Of a stretch of DNA of 64,000 nucleotides, positions 63,368 to 64,000 are shown one piece after another. Both the position numbers and the translations under genes were made by a program. Each line of letters opens with the position of its first letter. Position 1 is the stretch's first letter. The DNA is from Amycolatopsis sp. NBC_00345 (GTDB taxonomy: Bacteria > Actinomycetota > Actinomycetes > Mycobacteriales > Pseudonocardiaceae). The notes under the pieces are model-generated. The model saw only the letters and a program-made list of their open reading frames with translations. It was not told the DNA's origin and did not search any database. The stretch spans positions 3,162,001 to 3,226,000 of the forward strand of contig NZ_CP107995.1 in assembly GCF_036116635.1 (NCBI RefSeq), given 5' to 3'.

Positions 63368-64000
63368 ATGTCCGAGCCACGGGTGTTCGACCGCCCTGCC
63401 CTGACGGTCGTGATCCCGTCCGCGAACCGCGCGGCCCCGGTGCCGCCGAGCCGGCCGGACGGCCTCCCCGGCGAGGTGCTGGTCGAGCGTTCCACCGAAG
63501 AACAGGTCATCGGCGACGCCCTCGTCGCCCTGAGCGCGGGGCGTTCGTCGGTCCTGACCCTCACCGGGCGGCCGGGGACCGGCCGCACGACGCTCGTGCG
63601 AAGAACCGTGGCACTGGCCAAGCGGTCCGGGATACGGACGCTGCACATGCGGTGCTCGCTCGCCGAGGCGGACGTCCCCTACGGCCTCGTCTCCCAGCTG
63701 ACTGCCGCGCTGGCGCCGGGCCGCCGCCCGGCACCGTCGGCGCGCTCCGGCGACATCGCCGCCTGTTGTGACGAATTCCTTGCCCTGGCCCGGAAACAGC
63801 CCCTGCTGATCGCGGTGGACGACGCCCAGTGGGCCGACCCCGCGTCCCGGTCGTGGATCAGCTCGCTCGTCCGGCGGCTGCACTCCACCCGCGCCGTGCT
63901 GGTGTGCGCCATCCGGGGCGACGCGCCCGAGCTCGACGACGAACAAGGCGACGGGCCGTGGCCGGCCGACGGCGGCCAAGTCGTTCCGGCGCACGTGCTG
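63368..64000 (+). CDS. LAL-type LuxR regulator, N-terminal part (3' end off window)
   Basis: The first 211 codons of a gene that stays open to the right edge. The protein has a short leader, then Walker A TGRPGTGRTTL (about residues 65-75) and Walker B LLIAVDDAQWAD (about 147-158), with a SLAEADVPYGLVSQL stretch between them. This is the ATPase domain of large ATP-binding LuxR regulators; the sensor and helix-turn-helix parts would lie beyond the window. Such regulators (for example NysRI and AmphRI) sit beside polyene clusters. The start is ATG 63368, with GGGAG six bases upstream. The cluster therefore probably continues to the right. Confidence 0.87.
   Translation, partial: MSEPRVFDRPALTVVIPSANRAAPVPPSRPDGLPGEVLVERSTEEQVIGDALVALSAGRSSVLTLTGRPGTGRTTLVRRTVALAKRSGIRTLHMRCSLAEADVPYGLVSQLTAALAPGRRPAPSARSGDIAACCDEFLALARKQPLLIAVDDAQWADPASRSWISSLVRRLHSTRAVLVCAIRGDAPELDDEQGDGPWPADGGQVVPAHVL

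Noticed and set aside
63283..63771. A 162-residue + strand frame at the right edge
   Set aside because: It is out of phase with the LAL regulator, which has the Walker A and B motifs and a good ribosome site.
62708..63994. A 428-residue - strand frame at the right edge
   Set aside because: It is antisense to the LAL ATPase domain, which has clear Walker motifs; composition is low complexity.

Overview
The window is high-GC DNA with long, tightly packed genes and a typical actinomycete secondary-metabolism layout. The exact genus cannot be fixed from the sequence; a Pseudonocardiaceae genus such as Amycolatopsis is a guess. Most of it is the late half of a glycosylated polyene macrolide cluster, organised like the nystatin, amphotericin and pimaricin clusters.

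Layout: (1) 1-1.7 kb, + strand: the 3' part of a sugar aminotransferase (NysDII type) and a cytochrome P450. (2) 1.8-47.1 kb, - strand: three modular type I PKS genes, read in the order 47.1 kb (6 modules), 18.9 kb (2 modules), 8.9 kb (1 module plus thioesterase). (3) 47.2-49.3 kb, - strand, heading the PKS operon: a DUF5988-like small protein, a nitrilase-fold protein without its catalytic cysteine, and GDP-mannose 4,6-dehydratase (NysDIII type). (4) 49.5-51.4 kb, + strand: a DrrA/DrrB-type ABC exporter. (5) 51.5-54.5 kb, - strand: a free-standing condensation-adenylation-PCP protein. (6) 54.8-58.9 kb, - strand: a hexitol PTS operon with a sugar kinase and a zinc dehydrogenase, divergent from a DeoR repressor at 59.1-59.9 kb. 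(7) 60.0-64.0 kb: a PAS-LuxR regulator (PimM/AmphRIV type), a type II thioesterase, and the start of a LAL regulator that runs off the right edge.

Reading the nine modules gives the carboxyl half of the macrolactone. The first PKS supplies the last polyene double bond, then the sugar-bearing carbinol, a methylmalonate-derived branch (normally oxidised to the carboxyl), a further carbinol, a ketone from a dead ketoreductase (the hemiketal carbon) and another carbinol. The second PKS adds one more carbinol and one isolated double bond. The third adds a fully reduced, methyl-branched unit and releases the chain. In lactone numbering this predicts C2-methyl, C3 methylene, C4=C5, C7-OH, C9-OH, C11 ketone, C13-OH, C14 methyl/carboxyl, C15-OH, C17-O-aminosugar and C18=C19. 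This resembles pimaricin with one extra ketide and a saturated C2-methyl end, a combination I do not recognise in a described polyene.

The loading module, the polyene-forming PKS modules, the glycosyltransferase and the start of the aminotransferase lie outside the window. The sugar route (GDP-mannose, then 4-keto-6-deoxymannose, then aminosugar) is split between both sides of the PKS genes. Candidate sites resembling the published PimM-type operator lie in the divergent promoter before the PKS operon and upstream of the type II thioesterase, consistent with control by the local PAS-LuxR protein.
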